Below are positions 1-7,518 of a stretch of 64,000 nucleotides of DNA, in pieces (the first letter of the stretch is position 1; each line of letters begins with the position of its first letter). The stretch is from positions 682,001-746,000 of the forward strand of contig NZ_JACSCX010000003.1 in assembly GCF_014333525.1 (NCBI RefSeq), read 5' to 3'. The notes under the pieces are model-generated. The model worked only from the letters and a program-made list of their open reading frames with translations. It did no database searches and was not told where the DNA came from. Source of the stretch: Hymenobacter puniceus (GTDB lineage: Bacteria; Bacteroidota; Bacteroidia; Cytophagales; Hymenobacteraceae). The position numbers and the translations under genes were made by a program.

Positions 1-2005
1 AAGCCACGGTATCCGGATTGATCAACTCGAAACGCACCACGCGGGAGCGGGGCTCGGGGCGGCAGGTGGTTTCCTGCAGCCGAAACGTCACTTCCAGGGC
101 GCCTTCCGGCAGCTTGAGGCCGGTGCAGTTTGGGTCCCAGCGGAAAGTGGCAGTGGCGCGGCCGTTGCCGTTCTGCGGCCGGAAGCTCATGCCCGCTGCC
201 GCCAGATCAAACCCGTTGCCGGTAGCCGACAATACCAGCGGGTCGGTATCGGCATCGGTACCCGTAAAGGTGGCTTCGTAGGCGTTGCCGATCAGGCGCC
301 GGATGCGTACCGGCGCATCAATCGGGCCGGTAGGGCTAGGGGCCGGCAGGCTGGAAACCAGCACGGGCGGCGTGTTGGAGTAGTCAATCTGGATGGGAAT
401 GCGCAAACTCACGGCCGTAGGCTCGGAGCAGGGCCCGGCACTGACCGTGAAGTCGAACTCGTAGGAGGTACGGGCCGCCGCCCGGCAGTCTACGCGCCAC
501 GTGAAGCGGCCCAGCAGCTGATTGCCGTTGGCTTGCTGCACGAACGTGACGCCTAAGTCGGTGGGCGCAAAGCCGCGCCCGGCCATGCTCAGCGTCATTG
601 GGTCACTGTCGGCATCGAAGCCCGTTACGTCGAAGGTTATCAGGTCACCGATGCGGGCACGGAGAGGCAGGGCGGCCGTGCTGCTGATAACAGGCGGCGT
701 GTTCGGGTCGGGAATAGCCGTGAAAGCCAGACGGACGGTGTCGCGCTTGGGCAGGCTGCAGCCGTTGTCGGCCACTATCAAATCCAGCAGATATACCTGG
801 CCGCGCGTGTTGAAGCAGGCCGGAAAGCACAGCTGCGACACCAGCGTGTCGGGCGCGCCGGGGCTGCGCACCGTGCCCTGGGTGGTGCTGAACGTGGGCA
901 GCTGCCCGGCCGAGAAGTTCACGGGCCGCAGCGACATGGTGAGGCGCGACGGCGAATCGGGGTCGGAAACTTTGAGGGTGAGGCAGCGGCTGAAGCCAGG
1001 GCGCAAACGCAGCGTGTCGCGGCCAGGCCGGAAGGTGCCGGCGCCGTTGGGCATTGTCACGCGCATGGTAGGGGCGGCGTTGCGCGGGCAGCTGATGACT
1101 TTGAGTTGAAAATCGCGCCGCGCTTCCCCAATCTTCACGCCCTGCCGATACTCCGAGCACCGGATGCCGAACACAAATAGGCCCTCGTCGGTGGGGCGCA
1201 CCTGCAGGCGGCCGGTCTGCCGGTTGATGCTGAGCGTAGGCGTGCCGGGAATCTGGTTGAAGGTGCTCAGGCCGGCAGTCCAGCGTACTTCCTGGTACGG
1301 CTGTGGGTTGGCTACGGGCGGCTTGGGAAGGCCCGGCGTGGAGTTTCCGTTTAGGGGCGTGGCCAGCTCATAAATCAGCGAATCCCCGTCGGCGTCCTGG
1401 CCCCCGAAATCGTAGTAGAACAGTTCCCCCAGGCAGGCATAGTCGCCGAGCGGTGGGAAGATGCGGGGCGTGGAGTCGCGGAAAGGCTGTCCGTTGCGCA
1501 CCACCGGCGGAAACTCAAGATAGAACGTCTGCCCGGCGTCGGCCGGGTCCTGAATATTGCGGATGCCGCTGTTGCGGCAGCAGCGTTCCACGGCCGCGTA
1601 GTAGCCGGCGGGGTTGGTGTAGGTGTTGGCGGGCAGCTCCAGCCGGCCCGAGTATACGAGCTTGCGCGTGACCAGAGACGTGGGCAGCGCACAGGCCGGG
1701 CTGGTGTAGTTCACCAGCGTGTTGGCGCCCAGCGGCAGCGTCAGGTTCTGCATGCGCCGGTTGGTGCCTTTCTCGAAAATGCTAACCGTCAAATCATTGT
1801 CCAGGGCTCCGGAGCTGCCATTCACGGCATCGAAATACAGATTGAGCGTGAGTTGGTAGGTGGCGTTCTGCAGGTATTGCAGGTCCATTTCGCCGCCAAC
1901 AATGTGGGTAGCGCGGGCTGGCAGGGCCAATAACAGGAGCAGCGCCGGTAGCAGGCGCCGGACCGAACCACAGGGGCCGAAACAGTAGGATAGAAGTGCA
2001 TGCAT
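1..2005 (-). CDS. T9SS/gliding-type surface protein (3' part outside window)
   Basis: The minus-strand frame from an ATG at 2005 stays open to base 1, so about 668 residues are visible and the C-terminus is missing. A short N-terminal extension and hydrophobic stretch (LLPALLLLLALPARA) look like a signal peptide. The mature part then begins THIVGGEMDLQY, a hallmark of large Bacteroidota surface proteins that usually end in a gliding-motility/T9SS sorting domain. The rest is Ig/cadherin-like beta repeats with recurrent D-x-D-x-D motifs (GQDADGDSL, FDADSDP, TDADTDP), likely calcium-binding linkers. The sorting domain itself would lie beyond the left edge and is not seen. It is divergent from the M1 peptidase at 2158. 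Function beyond being a secreted or cell-surface protein cannot be given. The start is well supported by the signal peptide. Confidence 0.85.
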   Translation of the reverse strand, partial: MHALLSYCFGPCGSVRRLLPALLLLLALPARATHIVGGEMDLQYLQNATYQLTLNLYFDAVNGSSGALDNDLTVSIFEKGTNRRMQNLTLPLGANTLVNYTSPACALPTSLVTRKLVYSGRLELPANTYTNPAGYYAAVERCCRNSGIRNIQDPADAGQTFYLEFPPVVRNGQPFRDSTPRIFPPLGDYACLGELFYYDFGGQDADGDSLIYELATPLNGNSTPGLPKPPVANPQPYQEVRWTAGLSTFNQIPGTPTLSINRQTGRLQVRPTDEGLFVFGIRCSEYRQGVKIGEARRDFQLKVISCPRNAAPTMRVTMPNGAGTFRPGRDTLRLRPGFSRCLTLKVSDPDSPSRLTMSLRPVNFSAGQLPTFSTTQGTVRSPGAPDTLVSQLCFPACFNTRGQVYLLDLIVADNGCSLPKRDTVRLAFTAIPDPNTPPVISSTAALPLRARIGDLITFDVTGFDADSDPMTLSMAGRGFAPTDLGVTFVQQANGNQLLGRFTWRVDCRAAARTSYEFDFTVSAGPCSEPTAVSLRIPIQIDYSNTPPVLVSSLPAPSPTGPIDAPVRIRRLIGNAYEATFTGTDADTDPLVLSATGNGFDLAAAGMSFRPQNGNGRATATFRWDPNCTGLKLPEGALEVTFRLQETTCRPEPRSRVVRFELINPDTVA

Positions 2006-2157
2006 AGAAGAGGCCGAGTGGGCTGGCGCGGATACCTTTCGAATATACGACGCCGCGCCGGAACCTGCACCTTAACAGCAGCAGTTGTCTGCTACAGGCT
2101 CTGTATCTTGGGAACTGAATTTGTGACACTCCTTTATTCTCACCCACTTAGGCTTCC

Positions 2158-4161
2158 ATGCTGCGATTCTACTCTTTCCTGACGGGGCTGCTGTTGCTGG
2201 CTCCTGCTCTGCAGGCTCAACCCTCGGACCCAACGCCCGCCCGGCTAGCGCCCGACGATGCCGCGCTGCTGTGCAGCCAGGCCCGCACCCGCACCGCCCT
2301 GCGGGGCCCCGCCACCAGCGTGCCGCACCGCCGGAAGATGGACCGCTACGACGTGAAATACTACAAGCTGGACATTGCGCTGGAAAATAACTCGCGCAAT
2401 GTGGGCGGCAACGTCCGTATGCTGGCCCGCACCCTCACGCAGCCTCTCGACTCAGTAGCATTTGAACTGTACCCCACGTTTACCATCGACTCGGTGGTGG
2501 TAAATGGGGGCCGTGCCAACGGTATCCGCCGCGCCGGCCCCGACGTGACCGTGCTGCTGCCGCAGGTAGTGCCGGCCAATACGTTGTTTAGCACCGTAGT
2601 TTATTACCGTGGCACCGCGCCCAACGGCAACAGCGCCGCCATCGGCAATGCCCTGAACACGCAGTTTCAGAGCACTTACGGCGTGAATGTTACCTGGAGC
2701 CTCTCCGAGCCGTTTTCGGCCCACGAGTGGTGGCCCTGCAAGCAGGTGCTCACCGACAAAGCCGACTCGCTGGATGTGTGGGTGACGACGAGCAGCGTGA
2801 ACAAGGTGGGGTCCAACGGCGTGCTGCAGCGCGTGACGCCCCTTGCCAACAGCAAGAGCCGCTACGAGTGGAAGCACCGCGCCAAGCCCATTGCCTACTA
2901 CCTGGTGTCGGTAGCCGTGGCGCCTTACATCGAGTATGTGAACTACGCCAACCCCACGGGTGGCCCCCAGGTTCCTATCGTCAATTACGTCTACAGCCAG
3001 GCGGCCCTCAACTTCTACCGTGCTGAAATTGACCGCACGCCGGGTTTCCTCGAAAACTTCTCCAGTCAGGTAGGCCTATATCCGTTTGCCAGCGAAAAAT
3101 ACGGCCACAGCATGGCCCCGATTGGCGGCGGCATGGAGCACCAGACCATGACCACCCAGGACGGCTTCAGCTTCACGCTCACGGCACATGAGCTGTTTCA
3201 TCAATGGTTTGGTAACAACGTGACCTGCGCCTCCTGGGAGGATATCTGGCTCAATGAAAGCTTCGCGTCCTATGGTGAGTACCTCTCACTCGACCGGTTT
3301 TCGTCGGCGGCCAATGCCCGCAGCTGGATGAACAGTGCGCAGGCTACGGCCCGGCAGCAGCTCGGCGGTAGCGTCCGGGTGCCCGATACCACCAACGTAG
3401 GCCGGATTTTCAGCTCCCGCCTCAGCTACAAGAAGGGCGCCACTGTCGTGCACATGCTGCGCTACCTGCTCAACGACGACGTGAAGTTCTTCCGGGCCTT
3501 GCGCACCTACCAGAGCACCTACAGCGGCCGCACGGCCCGCACCATCGACCTGCAGCGTATTTTTGAGGCCGAAGCCGGCCGCTCGCTCCAGTACTTTTTC
3601 AACCAGTGGTATGCAGGAGAAGGGTACCCGATTTTCAATGTGCGCTGGAATCAGGTAGGCCCAACTGTGTTTATCCGCAACACCCAGACGGTGAGCATGC
3701 CGGCTGTCACGCCCTTCTTTGATGTGGAACTGGATTACCGCCTTGTTTTCAGCGACAATACCAGCCAGACCTTGCGGGTGCGTCATGGGCAGGCCGTATC
3801 CTCATTTAGTATCCCCACCAGTAAAACCGTTACCGCCGTTTTCGTGGACCCCGACCAATGGGTGCTGCAGGTAACTCCCACCATCCTCCGCGACAATGCG
3901 CTGGTGCTGGCCACGGCTGCCACCCGCGCCGCCCGCCTGAGCGTGTACCCAAACCCATGCCGTGAAACGCTACGCCTGAAAGACCTGACGGCCCGTGCCA
4001 CAGCCGAGGTGACGGACGCTACCGGCCGGGTGTTGCTGCGCCAGAGCGTCGATCCGCTACATGCTCAGCTGGATACCCGCACGCTGGCTGCCGGCCTCTA
4101 CCACCTGCGCCTCACTTCGGCGGCTGGCGAAGTGTCGCTGGCTCGTTTTGTGCGCGAATAA
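2158..4161 (+). CDS. Secreted M1 family metallopeptidase with T9SS sorting domain
   Basis: This 667-residue protein is a zinc aminopeptidase of family M1. A signal peptide spans about residues 1-20 (ending LQAQ). The N-terminal beta domain is followed by the exopeptidase-type motif GGGMEH and by the zinc site H344-E345-x3-H348 with E367 18 residues further on (NESFASY), the standard M1 spacing. The last ~75 residues (SVYPNPCRETLRL onward, ending LARFVRE) match the type A T9SS C-terminal sorting domain, so the enzyme is probably exported across the outer membrane and anchored or released there. The start at 2158 gives the signal peptide. It is divergent from the surface protein ending at 2005 and is followed by a perfect dyad terminator. 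The substrate is presumably peptides; the exact specificity is unknown. Confidence 0.93.
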   Translation: MLRFYSFLTGLLLLAPALQAQPSDPTPARLAPDDAALLCSQARTRTALRGPATSVPHRRKMDRYDVKYYKLDIALENNSRNVGGNVRMLARTLTQPLDSVAFELYPTFTIDSVVVNGGRANGIRRAGPDVTVLLPQVVPANTLFSTVVYYRGTAPNGNSAAIGNALNTQFQSTYGVNVTWSLSEPFSAHEWWPCKQVLTDKADSLDVWVTTSSVNKVGSNGVLQRVTPLANSKSRYEWKHRAKPIAYYLVSVAVAPYIEYVNYANPTGGPQVPIVNYVYSQAALNFYRAEIDRTPGFLENFSSQVGLYPFASEKYGHSMAPIGGGMEHQTMTTQDGFSFTLTAHELFHQWFGNNVTCASWEDIWLNESFASYGEYLSLDRFSSAANARSWMNSAQATARQQLGGSVRVPDTTNVGRIFSSRLSYKKGATVVHMLRYLLNDDVKFFRALRTYQSTYSGRTARTIDLQRIFEAEAGRSLQYFFNQWYAGEGYPIFNVRWNQVGPTVFIRNTQTVSMPAVTPFFDVELDYRLVFSDNTSQTLRVRHGQAVSSFSIPTSKTVTAVFVDPDQWVLQVTPTILRDNALVLATAATRAARLSVYPNPCRETLRLKDLTARATAEVTDATGRVLLRQSVDPLHAQLDTRTLAAGLYHLRLTSAAGEVSLARFVRE

Positions 4162-4168
4162 GGCAAGC

Positions 4169-4230
4169 CTTCATCACACAAAAAAAGCGGCCCGTCTGTA
4201 CAGACGGGCCGCTTTTTTTGTGTGATGAAG
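4169..4230. terminator. Perfect 30-bp inverted repeat, bidirectional terminator
   Basis: Two perfectly complementary 30-nt arms (4169-4198 and 4201-4230) are separated by only 2 nt. The GC-rich core (GCGGCCCGTCTG) is flanked by A7 and T7 runs, so it can end transcription on both strands. It lies between the convergent genes ending at 4161 and 4245. Confidence 0.9.
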
Positions 4231-4244
4231 TTGCCGAGGCCAGG

Positions 4245-4877
4245 CTAGTCTTTCCAGTATTCCTTGACCAGCGCCTGTACCTCAGGTGGGGCCGGCGGCA
4301 GGTCCAGCACGGCTGCCATCAGTTCATCGAAGCTGTGCGCGGGCGTGAAAAAAGAGTCCTGGTAGGGGTTGCTGACCAGGCGAATAAATCCCGGCTGGCC
4401 GTTCACACGCACCAGATCCACCATAACATTGCCATAGCGCTGGTTGCAGAGGCCTGTGGCGGTGCAGTCGTTTGGTAGCGGCTTTAAGAAGTGCTTTTCT
4501 ACGGTTTCTGAGTATCGCTCATGGTGCAGGGTGCGGTGGTCGGAAGCCGAAACATTGTAGCCCAGCGCCTGCACCCGGTCGCGCAGCAGGTCGAAAAAGT
4601 GGCGAAAGTTTCCGGGACCGATGCTGGGGTCATAAAGCAGAACGGCTCCCTGGCGGCCGGCTTCTTCCAGCAACTGCACCCGAAACTGCTGGCCCGTGAT
4701 GCCGGCCTTGCTGTAGTGATACGCTTTGAAGTAAGGGCCCGCCCAGTTCAGATATACCTGCTGTTCCAGCCAGCGGGCACGGTTGCGCTCCTGCGCCGCA
4801 GTTCGGTGCAGCGGCTGCCAGTCCGTGGAGTGGGTGGCAGCGCCCGGAGAAAACAACTGTTTGAAAAAGTCAAGCAA
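4245..4877 (-). CDS. Conserved hypothetical protein
   Basis: A 210-residue protein that I cannot assign to a family. It begins with a TTG codon (MLDFFKQLFSPG); no in-frame ATG is available nearby. There is no signal peptide or membrane segment. It is rich in aromatic and charged residues, with a compact, soluble look (NWAGPYFKAYHYSKAG, then LLYDPSIGPGNFRHFFDLLRDRV, HLVR-type beta stretches near the end). It is convergent with the M1 peptidase and shares its dyad terminator. Codon usage is like the neighbours, which supports a real gene. Probably cytoplasmic; function unknown. Confidence 0.7.
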   Translation of the reverse strand: MLDFFKQLFSPGAATHSTDWQPLHRTAAQERNRARWLEQQVYLNWAGPYFKAYHYSKAGITGQQFRVQLLEEAGRQGAVLLYDPSIGPGNFRHFFDLLRDRVQALGYNVSASDHRTLHHERYSETVEKHFLKPLPNDCTATGLCNQRYGNVMVDLVRVNGQPGFIRLVSNPYQDSFFTPAHSFDELMAAVLDLPPAPPEVQALVKEYWKD

Positions 4878-5028
4878 AACGGTAGGGGTGTATAAGGCAA
4901 GAACACCCGCCGCCGCAAATGGTTTAGAGAGCCGCAGCGCAGTGCTGGCTGCTGAAAAGCGAATTTCAGTCCAAAAAAGCGAAATCCGTGAGGGGTATGC
5001 TCTTCAGACTGCTGGCTTACCGCAGCAG

Positions 5029-5463
5029 CTATTTCACGCGCTGCCAATAGTGTGCTTTACCGATCAGGGAGAAGCCGATATAGCCTTTCACTTCCAGCCG
5101 GTCTTTGCCAGCTGCCGCTACGTAGCAGGAGTACGTGCGGCCATTTTCAGGATCATAGATTTCTCCGTCCTCCCAGCGGTCGGTTTCGGCATTGTAGCGC
5201 AGGTGCTGGAGCACCGTCAGGTTCTGCAGAGGCTGCGTATGGCGCTCGGGACTGGGGTGGCGTACATCGAGGCGGGGCTTGCCGTTGGCGTCGGTGGGCG
5301 CGCGCAGCCACACCAAGCGCCCGCACAGCTGCTCGCCGCAGCGGTACAGCTCGATGTGCGAGTCACCGGTGTCGTCGGCCCAGACGCCTAACGGAGGCGT
5401 TTGGGCCGCAGCAGGCAGCAGCGCCAACAGGCTTATCATCAAACTCAGCAACAAGGATTTCAA
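5029..5463 (-). CDS. DUF2147 family secreted protein (copy 1)
   Basis: The 144-residue protein carries a signal peptide (ending LPAAAQ) and then the DUF2147 pattern: GVW near the mature N-terminus, IELYRCGEQLCGRLVWL, the WEDGEIYDPENGRTYSC block and the closing GYIGFSLIGKAHYWQRV. The family is periplasmic or surface-located, has a small lipocalin-like beta-barrel pattern, and has no proven activity. Translation appears to start at TTG 5463, which directly precedes a typical signal peptide; there is no ATG alternative. It lies downstream of a second DUF2147 gene in the same orientation. The two proteins are clearly paralogous, so this is a tandem duplication, but they have diverged in sequence. 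Confidence 0.85.
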   Translation of the reverse strand: MKSLLLSLMISLLALLPAAAQTPPLGVWADDTGDSHIELYRCGEQLCGRLVWLRAPTDANGKPRLDVRHPSPERHTQPLQNLTVLQHLRYNAETDRWEDGEIYDPENGRTYSCYVAAAGKDRLEVKGYIGFSLIGKAHYWQRVK

Positions 5464-5534
5464 GCGGCAGGAAATCGTAAGAAAAAACCGGCCCGCCGTC
5501 CGCCCCTAAAACCAGGGCGTACCGGACAGGCAAC

Positions 5535-5569
5535 AAAAAAACGACGCCCCCGCAATGCGGAAGCGTCGT
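5535..5569 (-). terminator. Rho-independent terminator after DUF2147 copy 2
   Basis: On the minus strand ACGACGC pairs with GCGTCGT around an inner CCGC/GCGG stem, followed by a run of six T. It separates the two DUF2147 genes, suggesting they are not one operon. Confidence 0.75.
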
Positions 5570-5598
5570 CAAGTATACGCAATCAATGGCACAAAGGC

Positions 5599-6039
5599 CT
5601 ATTTCACGCGGGTCCAGTTCTGCGACTTACCAATCATGGAGAAGCCGATATAGCCTTTCACTTCCATGCTGTTGGCGTTGATCATCTTCATGTAGCAGGA
5701 ATACGTTTTGCCGCTTTCCGGATCGTAGATTTTGCCATCATCCCACTTGTTGGCATCGTCGTACTCGAAGCCCTGCATGAAGACCATGCCCAGCCGCGGA
5801 CGGGTACGCAGCTTTGGGTTAGGGTTCTGCGAGTCGGTTTTAGGCTTTCCGGTTGCCGGATCATTCGGGACAGTCAGCGTCACGATTTTACCGCATAGCT
5901 TGGTGCCACACTTGTAAATTTCGAACGTCGCCTTCTTTTCCTCGTTGGTCCAGGTGCCCAGCGGAGAAAGGGTTTGTGCTGAAGCCAGCCGGACGGCGCC
6001 GAACAGGAAAATCAGGGAAAGGAAAAGGAATTTTTTCAT
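5599..6039 (-). CDS. DUF2147 family secreted protein (copy 2)
   Basis: A 146-residue paralogue of the protein at 5029-5463. The signal peptide is MKKFLFLSLIFLFGAVRLASA, then the DUF2147 blocks LGTWTNEEKKATFEIYKCG, LCGKIVTLTVPND, WDDGKIYDPESGKTYSCYM and GYIGFSMIGKSQNWTRVK. The ATG at 6039 was chosen because it yields this signal peptide; an upstream extension reading into the intergenic region is not protein-like. It probably acts in the periplasm or outer membrane; no catalytic residues are apparent. A 79-bp piece of this gene (5905-5983) occurs again, without mismatch, at 63478-63556. Confidence 0.88.
   Translation of the reverse strand: MKKFLFLSLIFLFGAVRLASAQTLSPLGTWTNEEKKATFEIYKCGTKLCGKIVTLTVPNDPATGKPKTDSQNPNPKLRTRPRLGMVFMQGFEYDDANKWDDGKIYDPESGKTYSCYMKMINANSMEVKGYIGFSMIGKSQNWTRVK
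5905..5983 (-). repeat. 79-bp segment duplicated at 63478-63556
   Basis: The minus strand of 5905-5983 is identical, base for base, to the plus strand of 63478-63556. Here it codes for the first mature residues of DUF2147 copy 2. Flanking bases differ immediately on both sides. Confidence 0.95.
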
Positions 6040-6246
6040 GGTGTTGAATGGGAATATGGGTAAAGGTGGGAAAAGATAGGACAAATCTCCTGCATGCAAG
6101 CATGCCAACTATACGAAACTGCCGACCAGACGGGTGGCAAGTTTGAGGCCAGGCTTTTTACTGGTATGCCTTGGAAAAGAAAGCGCCTGATGGTCAGAGG
6201 TATGGCCGGTAAAGGCCGCTGGCGTTCTAAAAAAAGGGGTTTTTAT

Positions 6247-6276
6247 TTTGAACCATCCGGCAGGCTTATAACTTTA
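6247..6276 (+). promoter_or_regulatory. Bacteroidota-type promoter for the 6.3 kb small ORF
   Basis: TTTG at 6247-6250, an 18-nt spacer, then TAACTTTA at 6269-6276 fit the TTTG/TAnnTTTG consensus of the Bacteroidota primary sigma factor with one mismatch in the -7 box. Transcription would begin near 6283 and run into the structured leader and small ORF. Confidence 0.55.
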
Positions 6277-6372
6277 CCTACCGTAGTGAGTGCTACAGCC
6301 CCGCCCAAGCAGCCCTAAGGTGCTGGGAGGCGCGGCCGGGGTTATGTCGAACGTAAAGAAAGGAGGTACAAA

Positions 6373-6444
6373 ATGTCTAGTAGTCCCAAACAAATCCTGC
6401 CAAGCCTGTCGAATGTAGTTCGCCTCACCGCCGAACGCGCTTAA
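6373..6444 (+). CDS. Candidate 23-aa small protein or leader peptide with perfect Shine-Dalgarno
   Basis: The ORF encodes 23 residues (MSSSPKQILP...LTAERA). It is preceded by AAAGGAGGT at 6359-6367, a nine-base perfect match to the 16S anti-Shine-Dalgarno with a 5-nt spacer. This is unusual because other genes in this window have no such site. A promoter lies at 6247-6276. The 5' leader can fold (AGCCCC at 6296-6301 with GGGGTT at 6338-6343, with an inner stem). After the stop come a small A/T-tailed hairpin (6458-6489) and a strong terminator (6565-6629). It may be a real small protein, a leader peptide or a ribosome-binding regulatory RNA; the sequence alone cannot separate these. The surrounding 6040-6831 interval contains no longer gene that I believe. 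Confidence 0.45.
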   Translation: MSSSPKQILPSLSNVVRLTAERA

Positions 6445-6457
6445 CAACAGCTTTCGC

Positions 6458-6489
6458 GCGGAAAAACGCTCTATTTGGCTTTTTCCCGC
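6458..6489 (+). terminator. Hairpin downstream of the small ORF
   Basis: GCGGAAAAA (6458-6466) pairs with TTTTTCCCGC (6480-6489) with one bulged base. It could be an intrinsic attenuator or simply RNA structure. Confidence 0.4.
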
Positions 6490-6564
6490 ATTCTGGCAAG
6501 GTCTTACACAACGGATGGCGGGGCTGTACCCCAGACTCGTCGCTTGGTAAGATTTGAAGGATTA

Positions 6565-6629
6565 GATGCCCGGTTCGCCCAGCAGCCTCTCTTGTGAGGA
6601 CTGCACAGGCGGCCGGGCATCGTTTTTTT
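6565..6629 (+). terminator. Strong structured terminator
   Basis: GATGCCCGG (6565-6573) pairs with CCGGGCATC (6613-6621), with further nested pairing inside (CGCC/GGCG, GCAG/CTGC, CCTC/GAGG), and is followed by T7 at 6623-6629. It ends a plus-strand transcript that presumably starts near 6283. Confidence 0.75.
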
Positions 6630-6640
6630 ATAGCATAACT

Positions 6641-6832
6641 GAGCAGTTGAGTAACTGGGTACTCGTTCTGTTAGCGTGTGCTTCGAGTTATGTAAAAACA
6701 TCGGTGCGGTCCTGCTGGGCCTGTCGAAGCAGTAAGGCCGCTTCGACAAGCGGATGCCAGATCAAGCAGGACGTTCTTTTCGAATTACCAAATACGCTCA
6801 AACAGAACGAGTACTCAGTTACTCAACTGCTC
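6641..6832. repeat. 192-bp element with 32-bp terminal inverted repeats
   Basis: The ends 6641-6672 and 6801-6832 are inverted copies with one mismatch in 32 bp (GAGCAGTTGAGTAACT at the tips). The interior keeps partial dyad symmetry (TCCTGCT near 6710 against its complement near 6765) with a central TGTCGAAGC / GCTTCGACA hairpin. The right end touches the stop codon of the NlpC/P60 gene. It resembles a MITE-like or REP-like element; no clear target-site duplication is seen and it encodes nothing. Confidence 0.7.
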
Positions 6833-7380
6833 TACAGCACCCGCCGTACCTGCATAAAGCGGCGCTCATAGTCGGTGCCTTCCACCTGGCTGACTTTAAC
6901 GCCGGACTCGCGCCGTGCCGACGAAGAATGAATGAACCGCAGCGGCTGGCCCGGGTGGGAAACCACAATGCCCGCGTGGCCCGGTGTGGCAGATGTGGCG
7001 GCCGTACCCGTGAACACCACAATATCGCCGCGGCGGGCCTGCTCGCGCGCTATGGGTCGGCCCACGGCAATAAGCAGGGAAGTGGAGTGCGGCATGGCCA
7101 CCTTGAACTCCTGAAACACATACTGCACAAAGCCGGAGCAGTCGAAGCCCGTTTCGGGGGTGTTGCCGGCGTAGCAGTAGTTGGTACCCAGTTGGCGCAT
7201 AGCAAACGTCACGATGCTGTCGGCGGTAGGGGTTGGGCGTGTGCTGGTTACTAGTGCCACCTGGCGGGCCGGCAAGGTGCGGGGCTCGTTTGCAGGAGCA
7301 GAAGGCGTGCGGGCAGGCCAGGCAAATACACCGACCAGCAGGGCCGCCAGCGCAACAAAGGAAATCCAGACGTAGCGCAT
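6832..7380 (-). CDS. NlpC/P60 family peptidoglycan hydrolase
   Basis: The 182-residue protein has an N-terminal hydrophobic anchor or signal segment (YVWISFVALAALLVGVFAW), a short linker and an NlpC/P60 domain from about residue 60. The catalytic cysteine is in FDCSGFVQYVF, the histidine in GHAGIVVSHPG, and a third polar residue in the FIHSSS stretch. The family cleaves D-Glu to diamino-acid links in cell-wall peptides. The ATG at 7380 was preferred over an upstream non-ATG start because it begins exactly at the membrane segment. It is divergent from the M61 peptidase. The stop codon sits at the edge of the 192-bp inverted repeat. Confidence 0.88.
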   Translation of the reverse strand: MRYVWISFVALAALLVGVFAWPARTPSAPANEPRTLPARQVALVTSTRPTPTADSIVTFAMRQLGTNYCYAGNTPETGFDCSGFVQYVFQEFKVAMPHSTSLLIAVGRPIAREQARRGDIVVFTGTAATSATPGHAGIVVSHPGQPLRFIHSSSARRESGVKVSQVEGTDYERRFMQVRRVL

Positions 7381-7518
7381 AAGTGAAGCAGGGTTGAGGA
7401 CCTTCCTAACGGTGGAGCTAAGCGCGTAGTTTCCTGGCTGTCGCCGGAGAGGTTGCAGCCCTGCCCACTTTTCGCCGTTCTTTGCCCCAACCATACCTCC
7501 TCATTCACTTCTTTTTTC

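Noticed and set aside
6283..6629. tmRNA, 6S RNA, SRP RNA or RNase P RNA in the 6.3 kb locus
   Set aside because: None of their conserved cores (tmRNA acceptor end and tag, SRP GGAAGCAG-type loop, RNase P GAGGAAAGTCC-type core) is present; I kept only small ORF plus structured RNA.
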